Positions 45,501 to 54,662 of a stretch of DNA of 64,000 nt are shown in pieces; position 1 is the first letter of the stretch; every line of letters starts with the position of its first letter. The DNA is from Melitaea cinxia (Eukaryota; Arthropoda; Insecta; Lepidoptera; Nymphalidae). A model generated the notes under the pieces. That model was given only the letters and a program-made list of their open reading frames with translations, had not been told where the DNA came from and did not search any database. Position numbers and translations under genes: made by a program. The DNA is taken from contig NC_059395.1 of NCBI RefSeq assembly GCF_905220565.1, positions 15,541,289 to 15,605,288 on the forward strand, in the 5' to 3' direction.

Positions 45501-48375
45501 AATAAATAAAAAAACGCTTCACACTCAACGGCCCCCAGGAAGATTTTCTCCAGTGTTGGAGGTCCGGAAACACACACAATACACATGCACAATCGCCCAG
45601 ACCACGACAAAACTTGTATATGGCCAATACAAATATCTGTCGTGAGCGAGATCGAACCCGCGACCGCCAGCGCAACAGTCAGTACTGTGACCGCTGCGCC
45701 AACGCGTCGCGCATTTTATATACACGTAAATATTTGCATACTTTTCTTGTTGCGTGTAATTTTAGATACGATAGGCTACGATATGTCGATTAATGAATTT
45801 ACACTAACTGTTAAATTGTATTAGACCGCCCTTCACTAGGCCGCTATATTGAATACAATCACGACAGTTGGTTCCGTTTAGATAAATACTTAAAATACTT
45901 TATGGTTGATCATAACATTTATTTTTATCCAACGCTAAAAAAACATATTTACATTTGGTATTTTCTATAATTTTTTTATGGTAATAGTTTAAAAAGTCTT
46001 ATTTTGTGTATATGTATATAACGATATATCTTGGAAAAATAGTGATTTTTAGCATTACATTAACTATATTAATTCTTTCTTTAAATCTATAAAAAAAAAA
46101 ACAACTCATCAGAACTTACATTCATGATGCCAATAAGAGCATTGGCATACATGAAGAACAAAAAAAATATCGTGATAAGTAACAAAGAAAAATAACGAAA
46201 CATGAAAATGCGTAGTGTTTAAAATCTACTCGTATTTAAGTTACCCGTGGTCGTTTGTAGTGCAGGAAAATATAACATCTGCGTTATCGATGCTGTAACT
46301 GGGTCACCCGCACGCACTCCTCGTTCGAAAATTATTTTCACCGAGTTATAATTACACTGTTGATGAAACGAAATACATTACTACGTGTTAGGTTTTAGAA
46401 ATATAAAAAAAAGTAGACTCAAATTAAATTGTACAAGAAAGACTATAAAATATTTAATTACATTATTACGAATACCGCTTAAATTTATATATATGTAAAG
46501 TACAAATCGTCCGTCCCTATTTTATGTATAAAAATAACAGGCACTACTTGAATTGTTAATAATTTAATTGTATTACATTTAAGTTTACAGAAAGTATTGG
46601 AAATAACTACAATTATAAATATGCAATAAATTTTAATATTACATTTTAATAAAACAATTTGTAGAAAATTTATACATATATACCAGTAATGTTTTATAGT
46701 ATTATTATAACTTTATTTATTATTATAACATACGCCAAAACTGATATGAAAATGAAAGTACTTTCAAGTGAGATGTCTATAACAAGAGGTACAAAAGTTC
46801 TCGCTACGGTGAAATAGAAAGCGCTTGCGCAACGGTTCCGCGGTCGGCCAAGTGTGTGTGTAATTGTAACTGTGTGTGTGTGTGAGGACAATAAGTGCTC
46901 GTGTAAGTTGGGCAATGCAACTGAATATTAAATGAATGTTCAATACTAATTACAAGTGTTCAATCAGCAGTACAGTAGTTTTAACTACCATGCAAAACTA
47001 GCAAGGTTCTCTCGTATAGAAAAAAAATAACGGTATAAAGTTCACACTACATCACGGACAACAATGTACGATGAACACGGCAAAACGAATTCTCCGTGAT
47101 TTATCGCAGCGAGGAGCAACAGCACAAACCGTATAATAGCTTCGTTACGTCAGTTGAAACGGGACAGCATTTCACTCTCAGCGAAAAGCCAGGCGGAAGC
47201 GAACTTTCTCTTTTGCCGCGCTTGTGGTTAAAAAACTTAGATTAGTCGCTAGCGTCTCGCTTGCTCTTACATAACCCGTGCACGTGATTACGACTTAATA
47301 TGTTATTTTAATTGATTTATCTGCAGCTATTTTATAACTAATAAATAAAATAGCGCTGTTTACAGCTATGTTGTTTATTGCATGTTGTATTAAGAAAATT
47401 ACGTAAATTAATTTTAATTTTAAACACAACAAGGAAGTATTATTGTGTATTTATACCACCTAAACTTTAAATTAAATATTTCACCACGAATATCGGTTTA
47501 AATTAATGTATAGTGAAGTTAACGGTTCATAAATTTAAAATAAAAATCATTTACTTATTAATAAAGTGCATTATTGACCGAGAACGTTAAGCTACTTATA
47601 ACTGGAATGAACAACACGTAATACGTACAATATCGTGAAGCGCGTGCGAGCGAGACGGCAACAACGGGTGAGGACGCGAGCTCGCTCAAGCGGAGGTCAA
47701 CGGCTAGCCGCGGTCGTTGCCCCGCTATCGGAGTGACCTACTGAGCGCGTGACGTCACCACCGCACCGCGCGCTCCGTGGCATTGCTCGATTCTGGTCCT
47801 TTAACGCCATCTCGCGCGGAGTAGAACAACTAAATAGAAGGTTACATGCGTTAGGTAAAAATAACGTAGAATATAAAATTTGAGGGACTCGAAATTGACC
47901 TCTATTCAATCTGTATTAAGATGATACATTTATCACAAGACAGATTTAATAAGAATTATCTTTGCAGAAGTGGAGTTGGAAAGTATTCAGGATAGGTACG
48001 TGCAAGTATTGCGCAGTTACTTAGAACATGCCGCACCCCACCATCCAGGCAGACTTCAGGAGCTGTTCGCTCGTATACCCGAGGTAATGGTTTAATTTTT
48101 TTTTAATTGTAATAAATCTGATTTAATTAAGTAGGGTCCGTAATACACGAGGGCCTCACCGATTGGTTTAAAAAAAAGAGTTTAACTAACCCTTTTTTTT
48201 TCTTTCAATACACCTGCTAAACTTACAATGTCAAAAAACACTCAATTGCATTTAAAAAAGCACAAATACTGACTTATTATTGACTTTCTTTCAGATCCAG
48301 GCAGCGGCAAATCTGCTACTAGAAAGTAAGATGTTCTACGTGCCGTTTGTGCTAAACTCGGCTGAGATCAGATAG
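21549..48375 (+). CDS. HR4: orphan nuclear receptor HR4 (GRF / NR6A type), eight coding exons
   Basis: Spliced CDS: 21549-21564, 33950-34054, 39345-40445, 40560-40777, 40864-41259, 42494-42686, 47968-48083, 48295-48375 (2226 nt, 741 residues). All introns are GT..AG and every junction keeps the frame. Residues about 42-330 form a Pro/Ser-rich N-terminal A/B region. Residues 339-407 are a two-zinc-finger DNA-binding domain with eight cysteines, P-box CEGCKGFFKR and HR4/GCNF-type CRFKKCIEQGMVLQ. The C-terminal extension AVREDRMPGGRNSGAVYN follows. A basic linker leads into the ligand-binding domain from about 481, with the receptor signature near 557-584 (KKLPFIMEIPMEIHSKLLME, KWHEISVL). The end has no obvious AF-2 consensus, as expected for a repressive orphan receptor. 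In insects HR4 is a nuclear, ecdysone-induced transcription factor acting between the hormone pulse and FTZ-F1; its relatives bind extended half-sites such as TCAAGGTCA. Start: ATG 21549 is inferred; ATG 33954 and ATG 39404 are in-frame alternatives. Confidence 0.93.
21565..25204. other. HR4 intron 1, proximal part
   Basis: AT-rich. A repeat-like start ('actagtggtcgcccagtggt') is at about 22343, and a (TTAT)n/(ATT)n stretch lies near 22500-22525 and 23325-23335. The ORF at 24538-24789 has no domain features. No exon could be supported here. Confidence 0.4.
25205..25613 (+). repeat. interspersed repeat family A, near-complete copy
   Basis: From 'ttgtgtttgcaggcaaacga' through 'aaaccgacttcaattatatc', 'aatacaacgtaggtagatga' and 'catcagaacctggtttcctt' to 'gtaacctcctccttttttga'. 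It matches in reverse at 43265-43690 and in the same orientation at 45020-45245 and 60447-61021. The ORF at 25375-25593 lies inside it and is a by-product. Class unknown; such elements are widespread in Lepidoptera. Confidence 0.75.
25696..26020 (+). repeat. interspersed repeat family B, copy 3
   Basis: 'aataaataaaattggagttt' to 'ccacgcggacgaagtcgcgg', colinear with copies 1 and 2. It carries a small private insertion ('tatatagatatatatcgc') near 25879-25895. Confidence 0.75.
26522..26539. repeat. three tandem GTTAAC palindromes
   Basis: GTTAAC repeated three times without spacer, inside a wider patch (26490-26560) rich in GTTAA/TTAAC words. Confidence 0.8.
28525..28542. repeat. (AT)n microsatellite
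   Basis: Nine AT dinucleotides in a row in an already AT-rich region. Confidence 0.85.
28760..28772 (+). promoter_or_regulatory. extended receptor half-site / imperfect IR-1 in HR4 intron 1
   Basis: TCAAGGTCATTGACAC. The first nine bases (28760-28768) are the perfect monomer site TCAAGGTCA bound by NR5/NR6-type receptors (FTZ-F1, GCNF, HR4). AGGTCA-T-TGACAC also fits the EcR/USP IR-1 pattern at 12 of 13 positions. Possible auto- or cross-regulation; inference only. Confidence 0.35.
29968..29979 (+). promoter_or_regulatory. imperfect DR0 receptor site in HR4 intron 1
   Basis: CCAAGGTCAAGGACCT contains AGGTCA followed directly by AGGACC, a one-mismatch direct repeat with no spacer. DR0 is the preferred dimer site of GCNF-type (NR6) receptors, the vertebrate relatives of HR4. 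Chance occurrence cannot be excluded. Confidence 0.3.
31290..32885 (+). mobile_element. composite foldback/satellite element, copy 1 (five units)
   Basis: About 1.6 kb. The first half is a foldback: a ~180-bp arm (about 31292-31471, beginning 'aaaataggtaaaaaaacttt') is repeated in reverse complement at about 31872-32050, around a 400-bp core. The second half is a tandem array of 117-118-bp units ('gatacccat' at 32176, 32293, 32410, 32528 and 32646), each with 'ccgccattttgt' and 'ccgccatcttgg' words. A unique tail runs to 'aaaaccgtttaaaaa'. The right end (TTTTTAAACGGTTTTAT on the minus strand) partly mirrors the left arm. No protein. An inverted copy lies at 62411-63889, differing at only a few bases and by one unit. 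Confidence 0.9.
32150..32740 (+). repeat. 117-118-bp tandem array with YY1/Pho-like motifs
   Basis: Five units spaced 117, 117, 118 and 118 bp. Most units carry GCCGCCATCTTGG (the reverse complement CCAAGATGGCGGC matches the YY1/Pho core) plus CCGCCATTTTGT. The 67-codon ORF at 32141-32344 is the array read through and is repeated identically at 62831-63034. Confidence 0.85.
32886..33949. other. end of HR4 intron 1
   Basis: AT-rich. The only recognisable item is a LINE tail at 33160-33230. The polypyrimidine tract and acceptor of exon 2 lie at 33930-33949. Confidence 0.5.
33160..33230 (+). mobile_element. LINE 3' tail fragment
   Basis: 'aaggcctatgcccagtagtg' followed by 'ggatgttataggtttcat' and 'gattattatcat' is the conserved tail of lepidopteran RTE-like LINEs, here with no body. 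Confidence 0.65.
33950..34054 (+). CDS. HR4: HR4 coding exon 2
   Basis: The acceptor is a pyrimidine-rich tract ending 'tgtcctcag' and the donor is GTGAGT. It encodes IMTLSRGPCDLDNMSLFQDL followed by KLKRRKVDSRCSSDG. The N-terminal basic KLKRRK block is a possible nuclear localisation signal. The exon ends in phase 1, matching exon 3, where GGC GAG TCG follows. I recognise this N-terminal block as typical of lepidopteran HR4. Confidence 0.9.
34126..34442 (-). mobile_element. tRNA-derived SINE, uninterrupted copy in HR4 intron 2
   Basis: The element 34133-34435 is flanked by direct repeats TTCGATA (34126-34132 and 34436-34442), a probable 7-bp target-site duplication. On the minus strand the head carries a box A-like TAGGCGCAACGG and a box B-like GGTTCGATTTCC; the tail ends near 'tatgcccagcagtagaata'. 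It overlaps two open frames (34088-34471 plus and 34200-34400 minus) that have no coding value. It lies only 79 bp after exon 2. Confidence 0.75.
34443..37600. other. HR4 intron 2, mostly featureless
   Basis: AT-rich with several short ORFs (35509-35706, 35732-35929, 36516-36716) that show no domains. One dispersed repeat at 36725-36890. A GC-richer patch with CG-rich words at 37020-37090 precedes the larger island. Confidence 0.4.
36725..36890 (+). mobile_element. retroposon 3' end fragment
   Basis: 'gtgaccagagctgctgggga', 'gggtcggcaacgcggttgcg', 'tcaggtgagcagtacgcttg' and 'tttgccgaccttgttgtata' followed by A-rich sequence. This is a well-known type of lepidopteran LINE/SINE 3' end, preserved as a fragment in intron 2. 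Confidence 0.6.
37600..39240 (+). promoter_or_regulatory. HR4: candidate internal (alternative) HR4 promoter region
   Basis: A broken series of GC/CpG-rich blocks (about 37650-37760, 38020-38320, 38480-38530, 38740-38880 and 39110-39240) lies just before exon 3 in an otherwise AT-rich intron. A TATA-like TATAAAG sits at 37630-37636, upstream of the first block. TGACCT half-sites occur near 37743 and 38180. A transcript starting here and splicing to 39345 could initiate at Met61 (39404), giving an isoform without the N-terminal KLKRRK block. I found no convincing coding alternative first exon. ORFs on the minus strand here (38139-38390 and others) reflect GC content only. Confidence 0.4.
39345..40445 (+). 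CDS. HR4: HR4 coding exon 3 (A/B region and zinc fingers)
   Basis: The acceptor is 'tttgtgtctccacag' and the donor is GTATGT. It encodes residues 41-407: the Pro/Ser-rich region (SSPDPGPPSPR, SPSPSPSCHP), a Thr/Pro stretch, acidic REEDEQPM, then the complete DNA-binding domain starting at CMICEDKATGLHYG. The open frame continues upstream into the intron to 39251, but those codons lie before a good acceptor and are not part of this transcript. ATG at 39404 (Met61, context CGTATGG) could start a shorter isoform from an internal promoter. Confidence 0.95.
40560..40777 (+). CDS. HR4: HR4 coding exon 4 (DNA-binding-domain extension and hinge)
   Basis: The acceptor is 'tatttttcacag'. The donor is GTAACT, weaker than the others but in the right phase. 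It encodes AVREDRMPGGRNSGAVYNLY, a Lys-rich KVKYKKHKK stretch and a Pro-rich hinge (PPEKPKDPLPPLPP). The first part is the T/A-box-type extension that contacts DNA 5' of the half-site in NR6-type receptors. The intron after exon 3 is only 114 bp. Confidence 0.9.
40864..41259 (+). CDS. HR4: HR4 coding exon 5 (ligand-binding domain, first part)
   Basis: It opens VVHLRARLESAVSSSRD after acceptor 'tttttgtag' and ends ...HEHDFMQE before donor GTGAGC; phase 0 at both ends. It holds the nuclear-receptor LBD signature (KKLPFIMEIPMEIHSKLLME then KWHEISVL). The intron before it is 86 bp. Confidence 0.92.
41260..42493. other. HR4 intron 5
   Basis: AT-rich apart from a GC-richer patch at 41400-41540 of unknown nature. 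No repeat is recognised. Confidence 0.45.
42494..42686 (+). CDS. HR4: HR4 coding exon 6 (ligand-binding domain, middle)
   Basis: It encodes VNANLRTLQNCLTSLMGRPI through RRIQLRMEEYVCLKVYILLN Q; the EEYVCLKVYILLN stretch is the conserved 'E..CLK.I.L' helix of receptor LBDs. Donor GGTAAGT, phase 1. A 5.3-kb intron rich in repeats follows. Confidence 0.92.
43265..43690 (-). repeat. interspersed repeat family A, reverse copy in HR4 intron 6
   Basis: 'ttaaccgacttcaaaaaagg' to 'tcgtttgcctgcaaacacaa'. It is the reverse complement of the copy at 25205-25613 over nearly its full length. Confidence 0.75.
44700..44805 (-). mobile_element. truncated SINE fragment
   Basis: 'ctcaacggccccggtccgga', 'caagcacaaacgcccagatc' and 'acgacaaacatctgtatg' match the middle of the SINE copy at 45530-45720. 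The tRNA-like head is missing. Confidence 0.55.
45020..45245 (+). repeat. repeat family A, internally deleted copy
   Basis: It starts 'tgtgtttgctcgcaaacaaa' and includes 'aatacaacataagtagacga', then jumps to 'gattttcgagggtttccttc' and 'catcagattctggtttcctt'. About half the length of the full copies. Confidence 0.65.
45530..45720 (-). mobile_element. tRNA-derived SINE, 5' half, in HR4 intron 6
   Basis: On the minus strand it begins GACGCGTTGGCGCAGCGG (box A-like), continues to GCGGGTTCGATCTCGCTCAC (box B) and then 'ttgtattggccatatacaag'. It overlaps ORFs on both strands that should be ignored. It is the best preserved tRNA head of the SINE family in this window. Confidence 0.7.
45721..47639. 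other. distal part of HR4 intron 6
   Basis: AT-rich with (GT)n near 46853-46885. A moderately GC-rich stretch at 47150-47290 comes before the island at 47640. No exon supported. Confidence 0.4.
47640..47830. promoter_or_regulatory. GC-rich island with receptor half-sites and a CRE, HR4 intron 6
   Basis: About 190 bp of CpG-rich DNA that begins 330 bp before exon 7. It contains AGGTCA (47694-47699), the inverted half-site TGACCT (47734-47739) and a perfect CRE, TGACGTCA (47750-47757). This composition is unlike the rest of the intron. It could be an intronic enhancer or a promoter for a short transcript covering exons 7-8 or for an antisense RNA. Function inferred only. Confidence 0.4.
47968..48083 (+). 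CDS. HR4: HR4 coding exon 7
   Basis: The acceptor is 'tatctttgcag'. The codon split across the intron gives Glu (G|AA). It encodes EVELESIQDRYVQVLRSYLE, HAAPHHPGRLQELFARIPE, which corresponds to LBD helices 9-10. Donor GTAATG, phase 0. Confidence 0.92.
48295..48375 (+). CDS. HR4: HR4 coding exon 8 and stop
   Basis: The acceptor is 'gactttctttcag'. It encodes IQAAANLLLESKMFYVPFVL NSAEIR and then TAG at 48373-48375. No ligand-dependent AF-2 helix consensus is visible, in line with an orphan receptor acting mainly as a repressor. Confidence 0.92.
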   Translation: MQAAANLLLESKMFYVPFVLNSAEIR

Positions 48376-48996
48376 TATATGGCGCAGCAGGGCGTCTAGT
48401 TCTCGATGTACGAGCGGCAGACCCCCCTCCCGCGCCCGCCCCGCCAGCCCCGCCAGCCCCGCACCCTCGTCACCTAACCGACCTGTGGTCACTCCAGCGT
48501 CAACAGACGCTCCTCCTCGCCGGACACCGACAATAAACATGGCTCGGATCTCTTCGGCTTAAAACGGAGAGTAGTGAGGGTTTCACCAGTGAGAGAGTGG
48601 ACTCGCTTGTATTGGCAAAACTTTGAACAGAGTGAGTGCGGATAGTGCGGTATTATATCTTTGTTGAATCAATGTGTGTATTGGCTTATTGTTTAGTAGA
48701 GGAATTAAAACGTCCCAATTGACAGACTGATTTATCATAAAATATAGATATAATTTAAGTACCAGGGACTCGGATGCGTGTTTTATACGTGGTAGTGTAT
48801 ACTACTTAGTGTTAAATAGAGTAAAATATATAATTATGTTATTATTTAAATCGTCAGTCGGAAATCGCATAATATATTATTTCTGTAAATATAGATTGTA
48901 ATTTATCATAGATTGTAGTTAAGATCGTTGTTTATAGACACAGAATTGTTTCTTGTAAATGAAATATTGCTGTTTTAGTTTGCATTTTATATCTAG

Positions 48997-49002
48997 AATA
49001 AA
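48997..49002 (+). terminator. candidate proximal poly(A) signal of HR4
   Basis: AATAAA about 620 bases after the stop, followed by 'gggcgtgtaatatc' and a T-rich stretch. Confidence 0.4.
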
Positions 49003-50384
49003 ACCGGTCTCGCCGGGCGTGTAATATCGAAGATTTTCTAATTTTATTTTATATGACTTGTTCGTAATTTAAGTAGCATTAAGTACCTACTCTCAGTGTT
49101 TACCAAGACTGCTTGTATACATCTGTACTGTTTTTACGCAAACATACTGTAGCGCGGGTTCGTGCTCGTCTCTGTAGTCACAACTTATGCATTTTTATTG
49201 CCTATATTTCGCAATACACTTTGCATATATTCTCGTTCTAACTCTTACTTTACTCTGGTCTAACTAGATTTAAGTAAACACTTGGCACGTGTGTCAGACC
49301 TGCGTCACGGTAGCGCTCGTGTAAGCTGTGGAACCGTCCAATGTTTCTCTCTAGCAGAGACGGTTCGAAGATTTACTTATCGTATTATACTTTGCTTCCT
49401 TTGATGTGTTCAAGTGTAATTTATGCTCAATACCATTAATTTTCATCCGACGTCTGCATGATATCATCATTAATCTAGATCGTAATAACTGTCAAGGCAC
49501 GATAAAAATTATTTATAACAACGATTTACAAATTTTGAGTCTTCATTTTTTTTTAATGAAAAATATTTTATATTTTTACTTATCTATAAAAAATCACAAG
49601 ATATAACTTCAACAAATATCGAAGACTGCGTGGCCATTTTTATCTGTTCCATAGTAGGTACTGTGGCAATTAAATTTTTTCCAAAAATAAATACGCTAAG
49701 TAATCATTAAATGAGTAAGACGTATCAATAATAAATCAGTGAGTGCCACGACAATACAATCATCGTATCGACATCACCTATTTCATGATTATCAAGTATT
49801 TACGACGTAGCATTCCTAGAAACTTTTCTTATGAATTAACGTAACACATTACTTGCTTATTATTAATTTAATATTAAAATATAAATTTACACTCGTCTCT
49901 TACAATTGTGACCAAAATGGATCATAAGTTAGTAATCGTTACACCTGACAAGTACATAATATGATGTAACCATGTTAATCAAATAATCATACACGTTTAG
50001 TCATAAATAGAAGTAAATTTTGATAGCCATTATTTGTAAGTGATAAAACTGATTTTCTAACTTCACTGTCAATAATCACTGCCTATTTTAATGTTATTAG
50101 TTTTTATCTCTAATAACAATCGTTCTATGGAAAGTATGCACGATGCGAACTGTAGCGGTCTTTAAAACATCTTTTATCTTTCTTTCGCCTTTTTCAGTAA
50201 ATATTATTAAAAAATATTTTAAATTATATTTTCATTGAAATTACAAATTTTACTATGAATAATATTTGAATGTGATTACTTATATATATTTCAACTATTT
50301 GATATTTTTACATCACAAGATCACAACATATATTATTTATAGTAAATAAACATTAAATATTTAAAACTAAGTTAATAAAAGACC

Positions 50385-50525
50385 GCGTCTTAGCAAACGC
50401 AGCGTGGGACGTCCTCCGGCCCGTTGGACCGACGATCTACGTAAGATTATCGGTATAGGCTGGATGAGGATTGCGGAAAACCGGGATGTCTGGTGCGAAC
50501 TTGGGGAGGCCTACGTCTGATAAAA
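50385..50525 (+). mobile_element. C-terminal fragment of an RTE-like LINE
   Basis: One open frame reads RPRLSKRSVGRPPARWTDDL then RKIIGIGW and ends with DVWCELGEAYV and a stop. The block SVGRPPARWTDDL is a hallmark of the C terminus of lepidopteran RTE/R1-like ORFs. The matching, more decayed segment of the longer element is at 56880-57020. It sits within the probable HR4 3' region. Confidence 0.75.
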
Positions 50526-53500
50526 GATATGAATACGGTTACTTTTCGACGCGTGTGTACTTCCTTACTTGTTAATGTTATTATTAAAAACGTTTCAACA
50601 ACGGTGAACAGTTACCATTAGATAAGGAATGGCGATAAACGTCAAATTAAAAAATTAAGTAATTACAACCAAAAAGTTCGTTCTAAGGACTTAGGTTCTA
50701 GTTAATAATTATTCATGCCTTAGATCTATTGCGATCGATGTCATCAGACCGATACTTAATATTATCACAATAGAAAGTCCCATTTTTCTTCAAGCTAAGA
50801 AAAGTTTATATTTCCTTTTATAAATAGGTATAAATTACTACACCATTATTATAAATGAAAATGTATATGTATTGTATAGTATCTCCAGTGACTTGTTATA
50901 TATCTGAAGGGTAAAGTTTGTGATATATGTATGTATATATGTATATATATTTATATATTCACAATTCACGATTGACTATTTTTTCAGTACATATAACATA
51001 TATTGTAACGCGATATATACATAATAAAAACAGAGTATTACAAGACAAAGTTTATTTTTATTAATTTTTCTACGGTTTGTATTGGTTTTCTTTTTATTAA
51101 AACGGACTTACAATACGTCACAGATCTGATCTATATACATAATAACACGAAGCTAAAGCCTACCTGTGTAGTCGAGCAATCATCTGTAGGATAAAGCGAT
51201 ATGCATTATTGAAACTATTTTATATTTAGATATTCCTGTTACCTGAATGAGCGACACGTGTCCGTTCCTCGTCGTGTTACCATTAGTTAAGTTAGTCGTT
51301 AAAATTTTATAAATTGTATAAATTAGTTTTCAATTACAACCAGTTAAAAACACTGCCATTAAATGCCTAAATAGATTCTTAAAAAACTTTCTTATACATT
51401 TACGTTTTAAGTTAGTGACATTCGTGAAATTATTAGTTAATTGTGATAATCGAACAGTGATAGTTTATGAAATAAAAAATGCACGAATTTCATTTCATCT
51501 ACGAAATTAATGTGTTTTAAAATTTTCAACTGCGTCAGGCTCCTACGCCGTTTAAATTGACAATTGGTTTGAACTTCATATATTATTTATTTGTTTATAT
51601 CTATCTTAAATTATAATTAGTCGATATAAACACCATCAAAGCGACGGTGTAAATCTAAAGTCTGAGGTAAAGATGCCTTTATAGATTTTTAATTGTGTAT
51701 TACGAAAATCGTAAGTGTAACTATAATCGCGAATCGTGCATCGTTCTACTAATATTAAAGGTAATGTATGTAAGTAATATTGACACTTATTTTGTTAATA
51801 GCGTAGATTACTATTAAGTCGAAAACTAAAGGCAGAGTATCAAAGGAAATTAGATAATAAGAATGTTATTGGCGTTGTACAAAGGATAGTATTGTTAGTG
51901 AATAACGATAATGAAATTGGCGCATTACTGGCGAGTACCTAATTAGACTAGTACACGAAAAGCCCAAGGAGGCTATACAAGTATTTGTACATAAAATTAA
52001 TTAAATGTGGAATAGCTATTCGCTTTTCGTTGCTCTCCTAATTTTAAAGTTGGTTCTTATGAAAATTTTCAATTGCTTCTCTGTCATATCTCGTATTTTG
52101 GATCGCTTGTTGTTGATAGACGGTATCTCAAGAAATTAATTCTGATTGTGTACTGATTTCACATAGGAATAGTTCTTTGTCTCAATGTTCTGGCAGCCGG
52201 GACTATGAGTGAACTCGACTTAAGAATTACTTGTTATTTTGTTAGATTTATGAAGACCTCTCACACTAAAAGAAGAACTGCTATCTAACGTATTTTGACA
52301 TAGGTCCAACGAATTGATCGTTTCACACTAATACAAGTAATTCAAAAGTCGACCACTTAGATAGTATATCGCGAAAATATTTTGACTGATATGTAATAGT
52401 AATAACGACTATGGTGTTAATATATTTGTAAGGGTATTCAAGAACTTAATGCATTTCACACTTTCTTTACAGTCCATAAGACGATAATTATTACATTTAA
52501 GATATTGTGAGGAAATATTTTCACATTATTAAGGTAAGATTTGTTGTGTAAAATCTAATGTTTCATGTACTTCGGATAAAAGGAGGGTTGATTTGTGTAC
52601 ATTAGTCTTTGTAATTAAAATAGTTAATAAATCGAGTGTAAATCTGTAAGAGAATATATATTTGGAAACGTTGACAAGTGTTTGTTGTATGTAATTACGT
52701 GTCACAGATGGATATTTGAACTCTAAGTATATAAATATACCTATATATTAGATATTTATTCTTCAAGTTGTATGTTTTATCCAAATATAAATTAATCGTT
52801 TTTGTTAATAATTCACAAACACGTTCCGCTTGTTTTTCTAATTTAATTTTCAAAATAATTAATTTTCACAAAGTTTTCGAAGTTATCAAACGAATGCCAC
52901 ATTATAACCACGCAGTCTCAAAAAAAGTGCCTAAAGTTCTAAACGTATAGGTAGACTTTTTTTTATAGAGTTCAGAGTGATGGAGTGTGCTGCATTGCAC
53001 TTACTTATTATATTCATCGACGCAGCTAGACTTTGTTTTTTGCAATACCTGCTCTTAAGGAATGATAACATTTTATAAATCTAAAAAATATGATTGAAAT
53101 ATACATATTGTCTGAAGTTTCTTCTTAATATTTTATTTAATCAGCCCCAAGTTTTATAGAGGCTGCTATCTGACTCCGTCAATGTGTGTATTGGGTTGAT
53201 ATATTAAAGTTGGGTTCGCTCAATTTCAAGACTTGTCGCTTTCAGTACTAGCGTATTCTTAAATGTAATAATAAATTAGTGTTCTATGTTCACGTAGCCA
53301 ATCACATTAGTTGATGATTGATGTACTGTTCTCGACGGATAAAGGCTGTTGTTATACATTTTCGACCAAGTTAAGATACAATGACTGTTAATACTTATTG
53401 ATGTTTGTATCGGTTTTTACGTCTCGTTCGAGTGGTGCGCCGGGTGTTATGTTAGTCAATGGATGAACTGGTTTGCCAAGAGAAGTTACCTACAGTTGTG

Positions 53501-53584
53501 TTTAGTTAGCGATGCATAACGTGTTTGTACTTTAATTTGTTTTTTAGTTGTACTCTTGGAAATCAATGGTTAATAACTTAAGAG

Positions 53585-53605
53585 AATAAAATGTATGTGA
53601 ATAAA
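53585..53605 (+). terminator. candidate distal poly(A) signals
   Basis: Two AATAAA hexamers (53585-53590 and 53600-53605) with a T/GT-rich stretch 10-35 bp downstream. They could end the long HR4 3' UTR. Confidence 0.4.
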
Positions 53606-53640
53606 ACTGTCTATTTTATTTCCTTGTGTTCCTTAATAGA

Positions 53641-54119
53641 AGTCATAGAATTGTAATTATAAATTTCATGTAGGTTTCTAACTAAAATGTAATCGTAAGT
53701 TAATCCAGCTTACATTGATGAAGTAAATTTTTATACAACGTCTACAATGTAATATGTAGACAAAGTTGTGTAGATAATCAATAAAATGACAAATGTGTTC
53801 AAAACTTTTTAAGCCAATAATGTTACAGTTATAGTCCATTTAAGAAGTGTTTTACATTAACCGTATCTAGCTTAGTTGCAGTCCATAAATTAAGTCCGCT
53901 GAATTTTATTAATTAGTTTTTTTACCTACCATACCCCAGTAAACTTAGGAATCGAAAATAGCACACGGATTCACAATTTTAAATATTTTTTATTTCAAAG
54001 ATATTATTAATAAATGTATATGTTCCTGGATAATAATTAAGGTGCTAGCCATCGTCTATTTTTAAATTCGAGCTATTATTGGTAGATTTTCATTTTTTTT
54101 AGGTTCTCTTAGCATATCT
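53641..54119. other. intergenic spacer, nothing recognised
   Basis: AT-rich, no ORFs or repeats I can name. Confidence 0.5.
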
Positions 54120-54512
54120 TAAACTAGCCGACCCGTGCTCTCTTCGTTGGGCGTTAATTATTATTATATTAATCAAATAACATACTTTAAAGAACAAATT
54201 TTATAGCACTTAAAAAAATAATATGTTGCTCCAACGCCATCTATCAAAAATCGAGAAAACGTCGTCGACAGACTAATATAAGACTAAATTAATGGCGCTA
54301 GTTTATTTACCATTTTGATATTATATTTTAATCTTTTTCTTATTTACTGAATTTTTTGTTCAATTACAATAAAATATAGCCTATGTCACTCCTCAGTAGT
54401 GTAGCTTTCTGTTAGTGAAAGAATTTTCATGATCGGATCAGTATTTGCGAAGATTACCCGCATACAAACAAAGTTATAAACTTTACCTCTTTATAATATT
54501 AGTATAGATGAA
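54120..54512 (+). repeat. dispersed non-autonomous repeat
   Basis: It starts 'aaactagccgacccgtgctc' and ends 'tttataatattagtatagat', with 'cagtatttgcgaagattacc' and 'acaaagttataaactttacc' inside. Start and end have the form of short dispersed elements common in lepidopteran genomes. Only this copy is visible in the window, so the call relies on general familiarity. Confidence 0.5.
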
Positions 54513-54662
54513 ACTTTGTATCGTGTTTGTCTATTCCTCTTGTACTCGATTTAAGGTTAAGAATAAATAAGACTGCCACTGTCAATCTTGAGAACTAATT
54601 TTAGCTCCGTCAAATAGACAATGGTTTGCAAAAGATCAAGCCTTTTTCGGATTGATGATAGT

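Larger units (their letters stand above)
48376..53640 (+). other. HR4: probable HR4 3' UTR and downstream spacer
   Basis: No coding signal follows the stop. An early poly(A) signal AATAAA is at 48997-49002. A stronger pair, AATAAA at 53585-53590 and 53600-53605, is followed by T/GT-rich 'ttttatttccttgtgttcc'. Depending on which is used the 3' UTR is about 0.65 kb or about 5.2 kb. The region is nearly free of transposons except for the LINE fragment at 50385-50525, which hints at, but does not prove, selection over the longer span. Confidence 0.35.
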
